DNA of 21,235 nt from Reclinomonas americana ATCC 50394 (Eukaryota; Jakobida; Jakobea; Jakobida), in assembly GCA_048213135.1 (NCBI GenBank), contig PS015576.1, positions 1-21,235 on the forward strand. Direction: 5' to 3'. Position 1 is the stretch's first letter; each line of letters starts with the position of its first letter. The notes beneath the pieces were generated by a model. It did no database searches, had not been told where the DNA came from, and saw nothing but the letters and a program-made list of their open reading frames with translations. Both the position numbers and the translations under genes were made by a program. This document shows positions 1 to 10,784 of the stretch, one piece after another.

Positions 1-859
1 GCGACGCGGATCCACCCACCGCCTGCCTCACATTGACGGCCACCATGGGATCCCGATCACCGAATTGCTGCTCCCGGAGAAAAAATACATGAGAACAGGG
101 AACAACGCACACACACACATACACACAGACACGCACCGGTGCCGACGGATAATGGACATTGAAGAGCACCGGGTCTCCGCGCTTGAGGCGCACCTCGGGC
201 GGCACCTTGAGCTCATTCTGCGCGAAAAAGATGCCCTTGTGTCCATCGCCCGTCACTCGCTCCCAGTCCGGATGGAACAGGAAGCCAAATCCAAGCCCAA
301 TGCCCGCATATCGCGACATTAGCGTGCCCGTCTGTTTGTTGTTGTTGTGAGCACGGGCGAGAGAGAGAGAGAGAGCACAACGAAACGCACACGCGCAAAC
401 CATTTCAGCACCCTCGTGAAACACCTCTTTCAGCTTGGCCACGTTGAGCACACGCTTACGCGGCGCCTGTGCGTTGTTAAACACAACAGTGTGNNNNNNN
501 NNNNNNNNNNNNNNNNNNNNNNNNNNNNNNNNNNNNNNNNNNNNNNNNNNNNNNNNNNNNNNNNNNNNNNNNNNNNNNNNNNNNNNNNNNNNNNNNNNNN
601 NNNNNNNNNNNNNNNNNNNNNNNNNNNNNNNNNNNNNNNNNNNNNNNNNNNNNNNNNNNNNNNNNNNNNNNNNNNNNNNNNNNNNNNNNNNNNNNNNNNN
701 NNNNNNNNNNNNNNNNNNNNNNNNNNNNNNNNNNNNNNNNNNNNNNNNNNNNNNNNNNNNAGTGAGTGAGCGCGTGGGAGAGTGTAAGAATGAGTGTTGC
801 TTTTACAACACCTCTTTGGCGACCGGACCCCAAGGTTTGATGTTGCTCCGTTTCTCCAT
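1..859 (-). CDS. Cold-shock-domain protein, partial and gap-interrupted
   Basis: Spliced model on the minus strand: exon 859-812 (start MEKRSNIKPWGPVAKE), then an assembly gap, then 466-401, 331-137 and 67 to at least 1. All visible junctions are phase 0 with GT/AG ends. The 331-137 exon reads as a cold-shock domain (nucleic-acid-binding beta barrel): TGTLMSRYAG leads into the RNP1-like GFGFLF, followed by the RNP2-like GIFFAQNEL and LKRGDPVLFNV. The next exon supplies DPMVAVNV, matching the usual end of the fold. Family proteins bind single-stranded RNA or DNA and often act in translation or mRNA stability. Which subfamily this is cannot be told. The ORF is still open at base 1, and at least one exon may be hidden in the gap. 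The link between the first small exon and the rest is inference; the domain call itself is firm. Confidence 0.6.
494..760. other. Assembly gap (267 N)
   Basis: Unknown bases. The gap falls inside the cold-shock-domain gene, between its likely first exon and the exon at 466-401, so that gene's N-terminal half is incomplete. Confidence 1.
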
Positions 860-1022
860 CTCAGTTGCTGCACAATCGCATGTCAGGCACACAAAGCAGG
901 AGAGGGAGGAGAGGAGGGAGAGTATGGTCTCGCACACCGCAATGGTCAGACTCAGTGGAAATTTCGTGGTGATGATGAATGTCGGCCTCGTCCATCAATC
1001 ACGCAAAAAACGAACTCAAATA
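860..1022. promoter_or_regulatory. Divergent intergenic region, possible shared promoter
   Basis: 163 bp separate the proposed start codons of the minus-strand cold-shock gene (859) and the plus-strand SUN-domain gene (1023). The segment is purine-rich on the plus strand around 895-925. I see no TATA box. Shared promoter activity is inferred only from the head-to-head layout. Confidence 0.35.
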
Positions 1023-4000
1023 ATGCGCGGGGGCGCGGCCTTTGTGTGTCTCCTGCTTGCCACACTGGCGCTGCTTGCGGCGAGGTCAGTCCACCAGCAC
1101 GCTCACCAGCACACACACACACTCCACGCACAGACAGCGACAGTGTGTGACGTGTGCGACGCCACGTGGGCGATCTAAGAGAGAAAGAAATGAGAAAAAA
1201 ACGACGCGTGCCACCACTCATTAACACTCACTCATTTGCACAGCAGCAGTGTGGCAGTCGTTGAAGCCGACAGCGATGCGGTGACTAGCGCAACACAACA
1301 ACAGCCACCGCCGCCATCATTAGAGAAAGTGGAGCTTTCAGCAGTTATCGACAAGAATGATGATCCATCGACAGCATCATCGTCGTCGTCGTCGTCGTCG
1401 TTTGATGACGCTGATGCCGATGGGCTGTTGCCATCGGCGCCTTCCTCGTCTGTAACCGACGTTGTTGTCGATGTCGTGGAGAGGGGAGAGGAGGAAGAGG
1501 AGGAGAAGACCAAGGACGACGGTAATCAGAGTGAACTTGAGGCGGTATGTGTGTGCGTCGTGCGTCTTGTGTGTCTGAGTGTGTGCTCATTGTCGTCATT
1601 GGCGTCGTAGGCGAGTGTGGAGGTGGAGAAAGAAGAGGTCTCTTGTTTGTTTATTGATTCGGCGTGTGTCTTTTTTTCTTTTGAGTATTGACGACGATTT
1701 GTGTAGGTGGTGGTGGTGGGAGGGACCGCTTCCAGCGCAATATGGGCGGTGGTTGATCCCGAGACGATTGTCATTGGTGGTAGTAGTAGTGGTAGTGGAA
1801 ATAGTGGTAATGCGAGCGACGGTGGCGACGCTGTGGAGGACGGTGCTCAGGGAACAACAGCAGCGGAATCCGAACATGGGTCCGAGGGCGGTGGTGCTGC
1901 GACGATCGACGAGGCGACTGGTGCGCCCAGTGGTGGAATCTCTACGCCAGTGTGTGTGCCAGGTGCGCGATTGGCGGTGGTGCGAATGTCGGTTGGACTC
2001 TGCGGACTGACGTGGTTTCATTTGGCACAGACACGGACGGAGCGTGTCCGATGACCGACGCCGAAATCGTGGCCTCGTTGACCGACACAGCTGGCGACGC
2101 CGTGACGGCCGCTGGCAGTGCTCTGGGTAGCGCGAATGGAGAAACTCTCGCCGCCGAAATTGCGGCGCTTGTCGATGGGGAGAATAATGATGCGGAGGTT
2201 GCGGAGGGAGACAGCTCGTGGTTGAAGGAGTCGGCCGCTTCGTCTGCGCCTGTTGCGGACGCTTCGGCGGCGACTGCTGCCGCCGCTAGCAATGTCGCCC
2301 CAACCGATGCTGCGGCTTCTGCCACCGGCGATGGTGCTCGTGAATCGTCGACGACCGCGGCCGCGGATGCAGGTGAAGGCGAGCAGAGCGATGCCAGCAG
2401 TGGCCCCGGGACACCGGAGGAGATTGACATTGCAAACGACACGCAAGACGGTCCCGGTGCGCCGAAGCTGTCGGCCGCCGAGATCCCTCTGCCACCCGTG
2501 CCGCCAAACGAGAACGAAACTCGGTACGTGGTTTTTTGGGAAGGTTTTGGTGCTCATCTGCCAACGATGACCACTCATTCTCCACCTCCAGTTTGTTCAA
2601 CTACGCAGCGTCGTCGGTGGGCGCCAAGGTCCTTCGTGCGAGCGCCGAGACCAAGGTCGGTTCTCTCTCAGTGATATTGGGGAGTGTCGCTGGCACTGAC
2701 ACACATCGCGCGCAGGGCGCCTCTAAAATCCTCAACGATGACCAAGACCAGTACATGTTGACGCCGTGCGATCTGCCGGACAAGCATGTGGACATTGAGT
2801 TGTCGGAGGAGGTGATGCCGAGCGATGTGGAGATGGCGAACTTTGAGTACTTTTCGTCCTCGGTGCGACAGTTTCGCATTCTCGGAAGCCAGCGGTGAGT
2901 ACTGTGACAGCAGCGCCATGCCAGCCAGCTGATGCTGATTTCGCGCGCGCCGCAGGTATCCGTGTGATCAAGCACGTGGATGCCAGTGGCACATCCTCGG
3001 CACGTTCGAGGCAGAGAATTCGCGCAATGTGCAGCGCTTCTCCGTGCCGCAAGCAACCTCGATTTGGGCCAGGTTTGTGCGTGTGTGTGTGTGGACATTC
3101 TACTTTGCGATCTGTGGCACTCACACGCGCACGCGTAGGTATATCCGACTCCAGTTGCTGTCACACTACGGCAAGGAGCATTACTGCACGCTGACGACGT
3201 TTCGTGTGTACGGCTGGAATCTGATCGAGGATCTCAAGTCCGACATTAGTCAGGATGCCACCCAGGCCGAGGTGCAGTGGCGCGCCGTTCGACCATGTTT
3301 TCTTTGAATACGTTGCTCATTTCGTATGTGTGTGTAACTGCGCAGCCGTCCATGTCGTCGGATCTCGATCCCATTATGGATGCCGCTGAGGCTCCGAGCG
3401 ACATCAAGCGCATCTTGCAGCAGCTGGAGGAACTGCACACCGCGAATAGTGACATGCAGCATCTGGAGGGTGTGCTGAAGCTTGCCACGGAGGTTACCGA
3501 GGCTGCCCCGGCCGCTGTCGCCGCCTCCACTGCAGTGGAGGAGGCGGAGCCTGTGGAAGAGGAGGTGGTGTTGCTGTCCACCGTGCCGACTGCCGTCGGT
3601 GTCGGAGCGCCTGTCCATGAGATCGCAGTCGTCGCCCCGGCTACTACAGCGACGACAGCCACGGCCACGGCCACGGCCACGGCCACCGCTACGGACTCTG
3701 CAACAGCCACGCCGACTCCCACTGCTGCCCCTGCTGCTGAAGAGGTGAAGCCAGCGGCGGCGGAAGCTCCCGCTACTACGGACGCCGCTCCTGCCACACC
3801 GACCAGCGACGCACCAGCTTCGACTGACAGCGAGTCGGTGCCGCCGGCGACTGCTGTCGCTGCTGGAGCGGCACCGACTGTCGCGAAGCAATCAGCAAGT
3901 GAGACAACAGCGCCGACTCCCGCGAAGCAACCAGCAAGTGAGACAACAGCGCCGACTTCCGCGAAGCAACCAGCAAGTGAGACGACGGTACTGACTGCCG

Positions 4001-6312
4001 TCAAGCAAGTTGCAAGCGAGACACCGGCGCCGACGGCCACGAAGCAATCTGCAAGTGAGACGACGACGACGTCGACTCCTGTCAAGCAATCTGCAAGTGT
4101 GGCAAAGGAGGCCGCGTCCGCAGAAACTGCACACGCCGCCGCCGCCGCTGCTGCCGCTGCTGCTGCTGTTGCCGTCGAAGACGGTGAGACCGCTGCGGAG
4201 ACGACGACACCAGCCGAGGCTGTCGCGGAGCCAGCGGTGGAGACAGCGACTGTCGCTGCCGAGAAGTCTACTGCGGACGCACCTGGAGAGTCATCGGCGG
4301 CGGCGTCCTCTGCCGTCGAACCAGTTGCTTCAGAAGCCGACAACTCCACTGCAGCGCCTGTCGCGTCGCCTGCGGCTGATAGCAGCAGTGCGCCATCAGC
4401 AGTCGACGACCTGACGGCGGAGGTTGTTGTTGTGCCTCCTTCTAGCATGACGGAGAAGTCTGCCACTTCCACTGGTCGCCGAAGTGCGGCTGCGGCCGAT
4501 TCGCCGTCGGCTACTGCTGCCGACGCGCGTGCAGATTCAGCGCCTCCGTCTATCGATGCTGCTAGCGTGGAGGAGACCCCTGCAGCGGCACCCGAGCTGC
4601 CATTGGCGACGGAGACAGTTGAGGCGACGGCACCTGTCGCCGTTCCTTCCGCTGCTCCCGCTGCCTCGGATTCCGATGCCAGTGAGGAACGCACGGAGGA
4701 AAAAGCGACCACCACCACAAGCACCGCCGCTACCGCTGCCGTGGTCGACGAGTCTGCCGCAGCGGCAAAGTCGGCAAGTGAGGAGGTGCATTCAGCGCAG
4801 GAGTCGACGACAACCACAACAGATGCGACTGCATCCTCTGCCGAGGAGCCATCAAGTGCCGACACGCCGACGGCGGAGTCATCAACTGCTGCGCCGGAGG
4901 GTTCTCAAGCTGTGCCGACGGCGAGTGCTGAGACGACGACAAGTGAGTCGCCGGCTACGCCTGTCGAGGCTCCGCAGGAGGCAACGGTGGCCGCCACGAC
5001 GACTGCAGCACCTGCAACTCCAGCAGCTGCAGCTCCTGCCGCGTCAGCCACGCCCTCAGCGCCACCGGCACCGGAGAAGACGGCACAGTCAGCACCTTCA
5101 TCATCTTCACCGCCGCCACCACCAGTCCCGCAGAGCCATGCGGCCGCCACCAACTCCACGTTGGTGCATGTGGTGGTGCCGCCGATGTACCACCCCCCCA
5201 TGGCGGTGGCCGCGAGTGCACTTGGCACTCCACCGGCACTCACGCAAGGCTTGCCGCCGCTGGCTCGAGTCCTCGCGAAGCCTCCGTCAAGCAAGGACGG
5301 CGTGTTCAAGATGCTCACCGCCCGAGGTACGTCCCTTCATGCATCATGCGTTTTATTCTTGTGTGTCTCACTCCTCCTCCTCCCACAATGCGCAGTCAAG
5401 GCGCTGGAGACTCTCAGCGAGCACTACCTCAAGGCGCTGGTCGATCTCAACAAGGTCGTGCGCAGCTCGAGCCAGGCCAGCGTCGCTCGCGTGGTGGTCG
5501 ACTTGACGAAGCGCATTCAGTCGCAAGAGAATAAGCTGGACGACCAGAAGCGCAGCCTCTCCAAGTCACACGATGCACTGAAATACCTTTCCCGCGTCCT
5601 GGATGCCTCGGAAGAGCGCTGGAAGCGTCGTGTGGAGGAGCTGCAAGTGCAGCAGCGCGTGTTTTTCGTGTGGACCATCCTGGCGTGTGTGGTGACGGCC
5701 GTGGCCGTCACACTCATCATCATGTTCCTCATGTCGTTTTCGTGGACGTTGCGTTGGTCATTCATCACTTGTCTTCTCTTTGCCACATCCTCTCTCTCTC
5801 ACTCACGCACATGTGTGTTCCATGCGCGCAGTCGCCGCAGGCTGGGTGTACTGACCGACGTGTCGCCACCGACACCCATCGATCTCGACTGCCTGCCGCC
5901 TGGTACGCCAGTGGACCACATTCCACTACCGTCGCCGGGACACCGCAGCGTGATTCCACGATCGCCCAGCGCCGCCAGAAGTGCGACTCTCTCTTTTTCT
6001 CTCCATCATTTCCCTGCTGCTGACGGCATGTGCACAGTGCTGGCATACGCGCAGGATGAGTCGGCGAACGACGGCAGCAGTACGGGCGCCACCGACACGG
6101 GAACTCCCGCGCCGCTACCCTCCACCCAATTACAAAAGCTGGGTCACATGTCGGAGACCACGTCTCCGCAGAACTCGCCGCGCGTTCGCTTCCCCGCATC
6201 GCCGGTCAACAACAACACGCTGCTGTCGCAGCTGGCGCAGCGACAAAAGGCTCAATTACTGACTGCCGGCTACGGCGCCAGTAGGCGGCGGCACAGCATG
6301 TCGACTTACTAG
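1023..6312 (+). CDS. SUCO: SUCO/Slp1-type SUN-domain ER membrane protein
   Basis: Thirteen exons: 1023-1084, 1244-1544, 1611-1637, 1707-1962, 2031-2523, 2592-2655, 2716-2894, 2956-3072, 3139-3271, 3346-5326, 5396-5732, 5832-5980, 6038-6312. They sum to 1,458 codons including the TAG stop. Residues 1-20 form a signal peptide (MRGGAAFVCLLLATLALLAA). Residues 21-380 are acidic and rich in Ser, Ala and Gly. Residues about 380-520 are a SUN domain: FNYAASSVGAKVL, SKILNDDQDQYML, VDIELSEEV, ANFEYFSSSVRQFRILGS, WHILGTFEAENSRNVQRF, RYIRLQLLSHYGKEHYC and FRVYGW. This is the SUCO/Opt/Slp1 subgroup, not nuclear-envelope Sad1/UNC-84. An Ala/Thr/Ser/Glu linker (about 560-1150) follows, then a coiled coil (about 1205-1290), one membrane segment (about 1293-1317) and a basic, Ser/Pro-rich tail. 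Known members are ER membrane proteins; yeast Slp1 works with Emp65 to protect folding proteins in the ER. The start was chosen because it gives a clean signal peptide; an in-frame ATG at 924 is possible. Exon 3 (27 nt) and the donors at 5733 and 5981 are the least certain. Confidence 0.85.
1377..1401 (+). repeat. TCG trinucleotide run coding poly-Ser
   Basis: CATCATCGTCGTCG-type run in exon 2 of the SUN-domain gene, giving eight serines in the acidic lumenal N-terminal region. Confidence 0.9.
3883..4101 (+). repeat. 39-bp coding tandem repeat (13-residue units)
   Basis: Inside the large exon of the SUN-domain gene, about five and a half units of the type AKQ(S/P)ASETTAPTP follow one another at 3883, 3922, 3961, 4000, 4039 (a 42-bp unit) and 4081. 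Unit length stays a multiple of three. The repeats lie in the low-complexity linker and probably make a flexible, Ser/Thr-rich, possibly O-glycosylated lumenal stalk (inference). Confidence 0.85.
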
Positions 6313-6640
6313 CCCCCCTCTTAAACAAGACTCTGTTTTTTTGTGTGTACACTACTAATACAACAACGCGAATTAATATCTTTGGTAATCGGCGCCCTCG
6401 GGTGCCACTGGGTCGCCGACCTGTGTGTAGTGTGGGCACAGAGGCAAAGGAAGGGGGAAAAGGGGGGAAGGGGGAAAGAAGGGGAAGGGGGTACGAAACG
6501 TAGAGTTGCGTAAAGTCGTCCAGTAGGTAGACGTTGCCTGGGGGGGGGGATGTGAGTGATGAGGGGAAAGAGGAGAAGCAGAGAGAGAGAGAGAGAGAGA
6601 GGAGGGGGAGGGGGAGGAGGAGGAGAGGAGGGACGGACGA
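6313..6640. other. 3' flank of the SUN-domain gene, no gene seen
   Basis: The start of this stretch is probably 3' UTR. No AATAAA signal is visible close to the stop. From about 6430 it becomes G/A-rich low complexity (runs of GGGGAA, a (GA)n run near 6580, then GGAGGA) that runs into the assembly gap. Confidence 0.6.
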
Positions 6641-7348
6641 NNNNNNNNNNNNNNNNNNNNNNNNNNNNNNNNNNNNNNNNNNNNNNNNNNNNNNNNNNNN
6701 NNNNNNNNNNNNNNNNNNNNNNNNNNNNNNNNNNNNNNNNNNNNNNNNNNNNNNNNNNNNNNNNNNNNNNNNNNNNNNNNNNNNNNNNNNNNNNNNNNNN
6801 NNNNNNNNNNNNNNNNNNNNNNNNNNNNNNNNNNNNNNNNNNNNNNNNNNNNNNNNNNNNNNNNNNNNNNNNNNNNNNNNNNNNNNNNNNNNNNNNNNNN
6901 NNNNNNNNNNNNNNNNNNNNNNNNNNNNNNNNNNNNNNNNNNNNNNNNNNNNNNNNNNNNNNNNNNNNNNNNNNNNNNNNNNNNNNNNNNNNNNNNNNNN
7001 NNNNNNNNNNNNNNNNNNNNNNNNNNNNNNNNNNNNNNNNNNNNNNNNNNNNNNNNNNNNNNNNNNNNNNNNNNNNNNNNNNNNNNNNNNNNNNNNNNNN
7101 NNNNNNNNNNNNNNNNNNNNNNNNNNNNNNNNNNNNNNNNNNNNNNNNNNNNNNNNNNNNNNNNNNNNNNNNNNNNNNNNNNNNNNNNNNNNNNNNNNNN
7201 NNNNNNNNNNNNNNNNNNNNNNNNNNNNNNNNNNNNNNNNNNNNNNNNNNNNNNNNNNNNNNNNNNNNNNNNNNNNNNNNNNNNNNNNNNNNNNNNNNNN
7301 NNNNNNNNNNNNNNNNNNNNNNNNNNNNNNNNNNNNNNNNNNNNNNNN
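6641..7348. other. Assembly gap (708 N)
   Basis: Unknown bases, entered from G-rich low-complexity DNA on the left. The gap is probably a failure to assemble that repeat. Confidence 1.
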
Positions 7349-7628
7349 GTAGGTCCGGAGGCGGTGGAGAGTGACGCGAGTAAGCGGTAATGGCAGTGGC
7401 AGTGCGCCACGTTCCGTGGATGTCAATCGCCAAACATCTCCCACTTCGTTCGGCTCTGTTCCGAAGGTGACCATCGCCAGTGCATGTCTTTAGGGCAGCA
7501 GCAGGTTTTCTTGTGTGTGTGTGTTCGCTCTCGGAGCTCCGAACAAGTCGACAGCGATGGTATTCCAGCGCTGAGCCACAACGCCAGTTCACTCCTCGTG
7601 CCATTGGCTCAATTCACTTACTTTGATC
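7349..7628. other. 3' flank of ankyrin-kinase A, no gene assigned
   Basis: Region between the gap and the stop codon of gene A. A short stretch just after the stop (about 7590-7628) resembles the flank of the relict kinase tail near 13780, so it is part of the duplicated unit (3' UTR). The rest shows no recognisable domain on either strand. Confidence 0.5.
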
Positions 7629-10600
7629 TCAGAGTTCCAGCGTAAACTGCCCACACGCCTCCCTCAGTGCGCGCATGACATCCAGCACCTCCTGCGAGGT
7701 CGGCCTGTCAGGGCGCATCGTCATGCATCGCATGCCGAGTTCAAACATCGGCTCAGCGATGCGTGGCGTCCACTCTGCTCCGCCGTCCACCAGTTCCATG
7801 GGGCGTAGTGAGGCGGCACCGGAACGATCCCATGCCACGGACCAATCAACGACGGTAGAGACGGGCTTGCCGGTGACCAGCTGCACCAGCACAATACCCG
7901 TGCTGTACACGTCGTGCTCTGGGTGCGGGCGACGCATGCGCATCGCCATTGGGTCCATGTAGTCCAGAGTGCCGGCGGCGGTCGTGGTCTACGAGGAGAG
8001 AGAAGGTGAGAATGAGAAAGAGAGAGAAGGAGAAGGACCCCAACACACTTTGCCATCTGCAATCGACCTCGCAATGCCAAAGTCACCGAGACATGGCTCG
8101 AAACGGTGATCGAGGAGCACATTGGAGGGCTTGATGTCGCGATGCACCACATTGTTCTGCGAGCGGAGGTGAGTGAGGTGAGGGACAAAGCATGAAAACA
8201 CAACTGAAGGGTATGTGGAGAACGCATAATGCTGTCAGAGACAAAAACAACAATAGAGTGACAAGGAGAGTAGAGAGATTATGAGCGCAAGCAGAAAGAG
8301 AGCAAGGGTGGAGAATGAGCGAGAATGAGAGAGACAGAGAAAAGAGTGCGGAGGTGGAGAACACGAGAGACTGAGAGAAACAACACAAAAAGAGTGACAA
8401 GGAGAAAGAAAGAGAAGAGGCACACACAAAGAGCGAGTGTGAGGAGTGACCAAGAGGGAGAATGAGAGAGAAAAAAGTGCGGAGGTGGAGAACACGAGAC
8501 TGAGAGAAATGACACAAAAAGAGTGACAAGGAGAGAAGAGAGATAATGAGTGCAGGCAGAAAGAGCGAGTATGAGGAGTGGGGAAGGACAGCACGAGAAA
8601 CTGGGAAATACGAGACGAAGTGACAGAGCGAAGAAGAGAAGAGTGGAGAACGCAAAGATAGAGCAAGGGCGACGGAAAGGGAGAATGGGATGGAGGATTG
8701 CATCTACATCGCACAAACCTTGTGCAGGAATGCCACAGCCTCGGCCAGTCCGAGACCAATTTGCACACGCTGCACGACCGTGAGTGGTGCACGACCGGCG
8801 CGTGGCAGCAGCAACAGATCCTCCAGGTTGGGAACTCTGTGTGCTTTCACAATGAGGTGATGATGGATAGAAGGAAGAGAGATGGACACGCACTGCAGGG
8901 CCTTGTACACGAGACAGCGTGCCTTGTCGTCGCCCACCGAGTAGCCGACAAGAGGCACAATGCGACGATCACGCAGGCGTCCGAGGGTAGCGACCTGTGA
9001 GGATGGGGAAGATGGATGAGGGGAGAGAGAAGAAACAGGAGAGAAGGAGAGACACAGACCTCGCTCTCAAACGACTCCATCGTCCATGGTGCGTCGGGGT
9101 CGAGCACCTTGATGGCCACATGCATCTCGCGAAGCAATGCGATGAAGACGGCACCCTGGCCACCCTCGCCAACCTTGAGGCGTGGGGAGAATGAATTGGT
9201 GGCGTGCACGATCTCGGGCCACTCGAAACGCTGCACGGCAGTGTCGACTGTGGACGGCATGATGGGAAGTGAGATATTGGTGAGAATGAAGGACGTTGAA
9301 CATCGATATGAAGAAAGAAAGGGAGAGGCAAACAACAGACCTTGGGCGAGGAGAAGATCCTGTCGCAGCTGGGAGACGAGTTGATCCTTTTCTTGCAGCT
9401 GTGTGGTGAGGTCGTCCTTCTCGCGCAGTGCTGCAGTGAGCTGAGCCTGCAGTTGGCAGTGAGCTTGCTGCCATTCTGTCACAGTCCGTTGAAGTTGGGA
9501 ATTCTGCTCCTCCTTCTCGGCCTTGCCTTGCTGCAGCTCCGTGATGGCTTGTCGCAGCTGGGCATTCCTTTCGAGCTCCTCAACCTTGCTTCGTTCAAAC
9601 TCTACATTCGCTCGCTGCAGATCGGCGACGACATGTTCGTGCTCTTGCCGCTGCCGCTCCCACTCCAGCTGCTGCAGCTCTCGCTCCTGCTGTGCTGCTT
9701 GAAGATCGCGATGGAGTTGTGCATTGAGTGCATAAACACCGGCGAGCTGGCGTGCCACGGTGGGAGCATCAGCCGCCTGCACAGCAATAAGATACGGCGT
9801 GAGCGGGCGAAAGCGACAAGGAATGAACGCAGGAGTGACAAGGACACTTGAAGATTACTCGTCGTCGCACCTGGCGTGCTGGCGGTGCGTCTGTGAAGGG
9901 ATAACAAGGCGGAAAGTGAACGCGAGGAGTATGAAGAACACATCGTCGTACCCGACAAAATATCACACCTGCTGGCGGAGGAGATCGCATCTGTTGTTGT
10001 TGTTGTTGTTGACGGGGTAGTGGAGGCCGCGCCGCGAGGCGGTCAAGCAACTCGGCTACCTGCTGCTTTCTCGCGTCCCGTGCCATTTGCGCTGCTGTCT
10101 TGCCCAGCTTGTTGACCATCGGCACAAGATCGGGACAACGAGTGGTGAGGAGTCGCACAACGGCTTTGTGGCCTCCCCAGGCAGCATAGTGCAGTGCAGT
10201 GGACTGCGAATTGATGGCGCGGTCATTGGAGACCGCCCGCACCATCTCCGGCGGACATCGTCGCTCATCTGCCAGCAACCACTCCACCACGTGAAGATAC
10301 CCATAGGTGGCAGCCGCCGTCAGTGGCGAGTAGCCACCGTCGTCGACCATTTGTGCGAGTCGTGGCCCGACGCCACTCTCCTCCCACAAATACTCCAACA
10401 CAGAGAGACGACCTTGTGCAGCGGCCCAGAGAAATGCCGAGCCGCCCTCATACATCTCCTCTCTCTCCAGCAGAGAGTGTGCGCCCTCACGCGCCACCAA
10501 CTCGCACAGTGCTTTCACATTGCCCTCCATTGCTAAAACCCACGCTTTCTTCCGAAGAGCACTGCCACCAAAGAGGCAAAAGCAGAAGCGCGAGTGAGAG

Positions 10601-10649
10601 TGAGAAACAGAGAGTGAATGCCAACTGACATAATCACCGCACACCTCAT
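7629..10649 (-). CDS. Ankyrin-coiled coil-RLK/Pelle-like kinase (copy A)
   Basis: Nine exons: 10649-10645, 10561-9969, 9890-9871, 9776-9341, 9247-9060, 8994-8894, 8836-8719, 8156-8049, 7988-7629. They make 643 codons ending in TGA. Residues about 5-180 are ankyrin repeats (for example STALHYAAWGGHKAVVRLL). A Gln/Pro linker follows. Residues about 207-350 are a Gln/Glu-rich coiled coil. Residues about 355-640 are a protein kinase with the lead-in RFEWPEIVHATNSFSP, Gly loop GEGGQGAVF, lysine in HVAIKVL, catalytic VVHRDIKPSNVLL, GDFGIAR and GTLDYMDP in the activation loop. All key catalytic residues are present, so it should be active. The ATNxFS...GEGG lead-in is typical of RLK/Pelle (TKL) kinases such as plant U-box kinases. 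No signal peptide or membrane segment is visible, so it is probably cytoplasmic. The substrate is unknown. It is the only cluster copy with this kinase intact. Confidence 0.85.
8157..8718 (-). repeat. Long intron of kinase A with imperfect tandem duplications
   Basis: This 562-nt intron separates the alphaE exon (ending AFLHK) from the HRD exon. It is pyrimidine-rich on the transcribed sense strand. AGAGTGACAAGGAGA recurs at 8255, 8391 and 8520, and GTGCGGAGGTGGAGAACACG at about 8346 and 8477. This indicates an imperfect unit of about 130 bp, copied two to three times. Open frames crossing it (Ser/Leu-rich on the minus strand) are products of the CT bias. Confidence 0.7.
10645..10649 (-). other. 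Five-base first coding exon of copy A (ATG AG)
   Basis: The start codon sits in AAAATGAG followed at once by a GTGTGC donor. The 83-nt intron ends GGTGGCAG and the next exon begins T GCT CTT, giving Met-Ser. The same arrangement is found in copies B (12282-12278), C (13420-13416) and D (17930-17926), which supports it strongly. Confidence 0.8.
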
Positions 10650-10784
10650 TTTCTTTGATCCCGAGACTGGAGGGAAATAACAGTAACGCTCTCTCTCTCC
10701 CTCTCTCACACACACGAACACACTGTGCCGTCTCTTTGCACACTCAGCTTCGTCTTCGTCTTTTTTCCGAGCGTCCTGCTCCAC

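Noticed and set aside
924-1022. Upstream in-frame ATG at 924 as start of the SUN-domain gene
   Set aside because: It would place about 33 polar residues before the signal peptide; the ATG at 1023 gives a standard signal sequence. Not fully excluded.
3246-4865. 539-codon antisense open frame over the SUN-domain gene
   Set aside because: It is the mirror of GCN/ACN-rich coding sequence (Ala/Val/Ser-rich in reverse), with no domain or splice logic. The plus-strand gene explains the region.
4484-5506. 340-codon Arg/Pro-rich plus-strand frame
   Set aside because: Shifted-frame shadow of the same low-complexity exon; its composition is an artefact.
6206-7604. Long frames of 270-427 codons across the second gap
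   Set aside because: Most of their length is unknown bases; the real ends are low complexity.
8083-8893. Ser/Leu/Phe-rich minus-strand frames that look like membrane protein
   Set aside because: They cover the CT-rich intron of kinase A; the apparent hydrophobicity comes from CT repeats.
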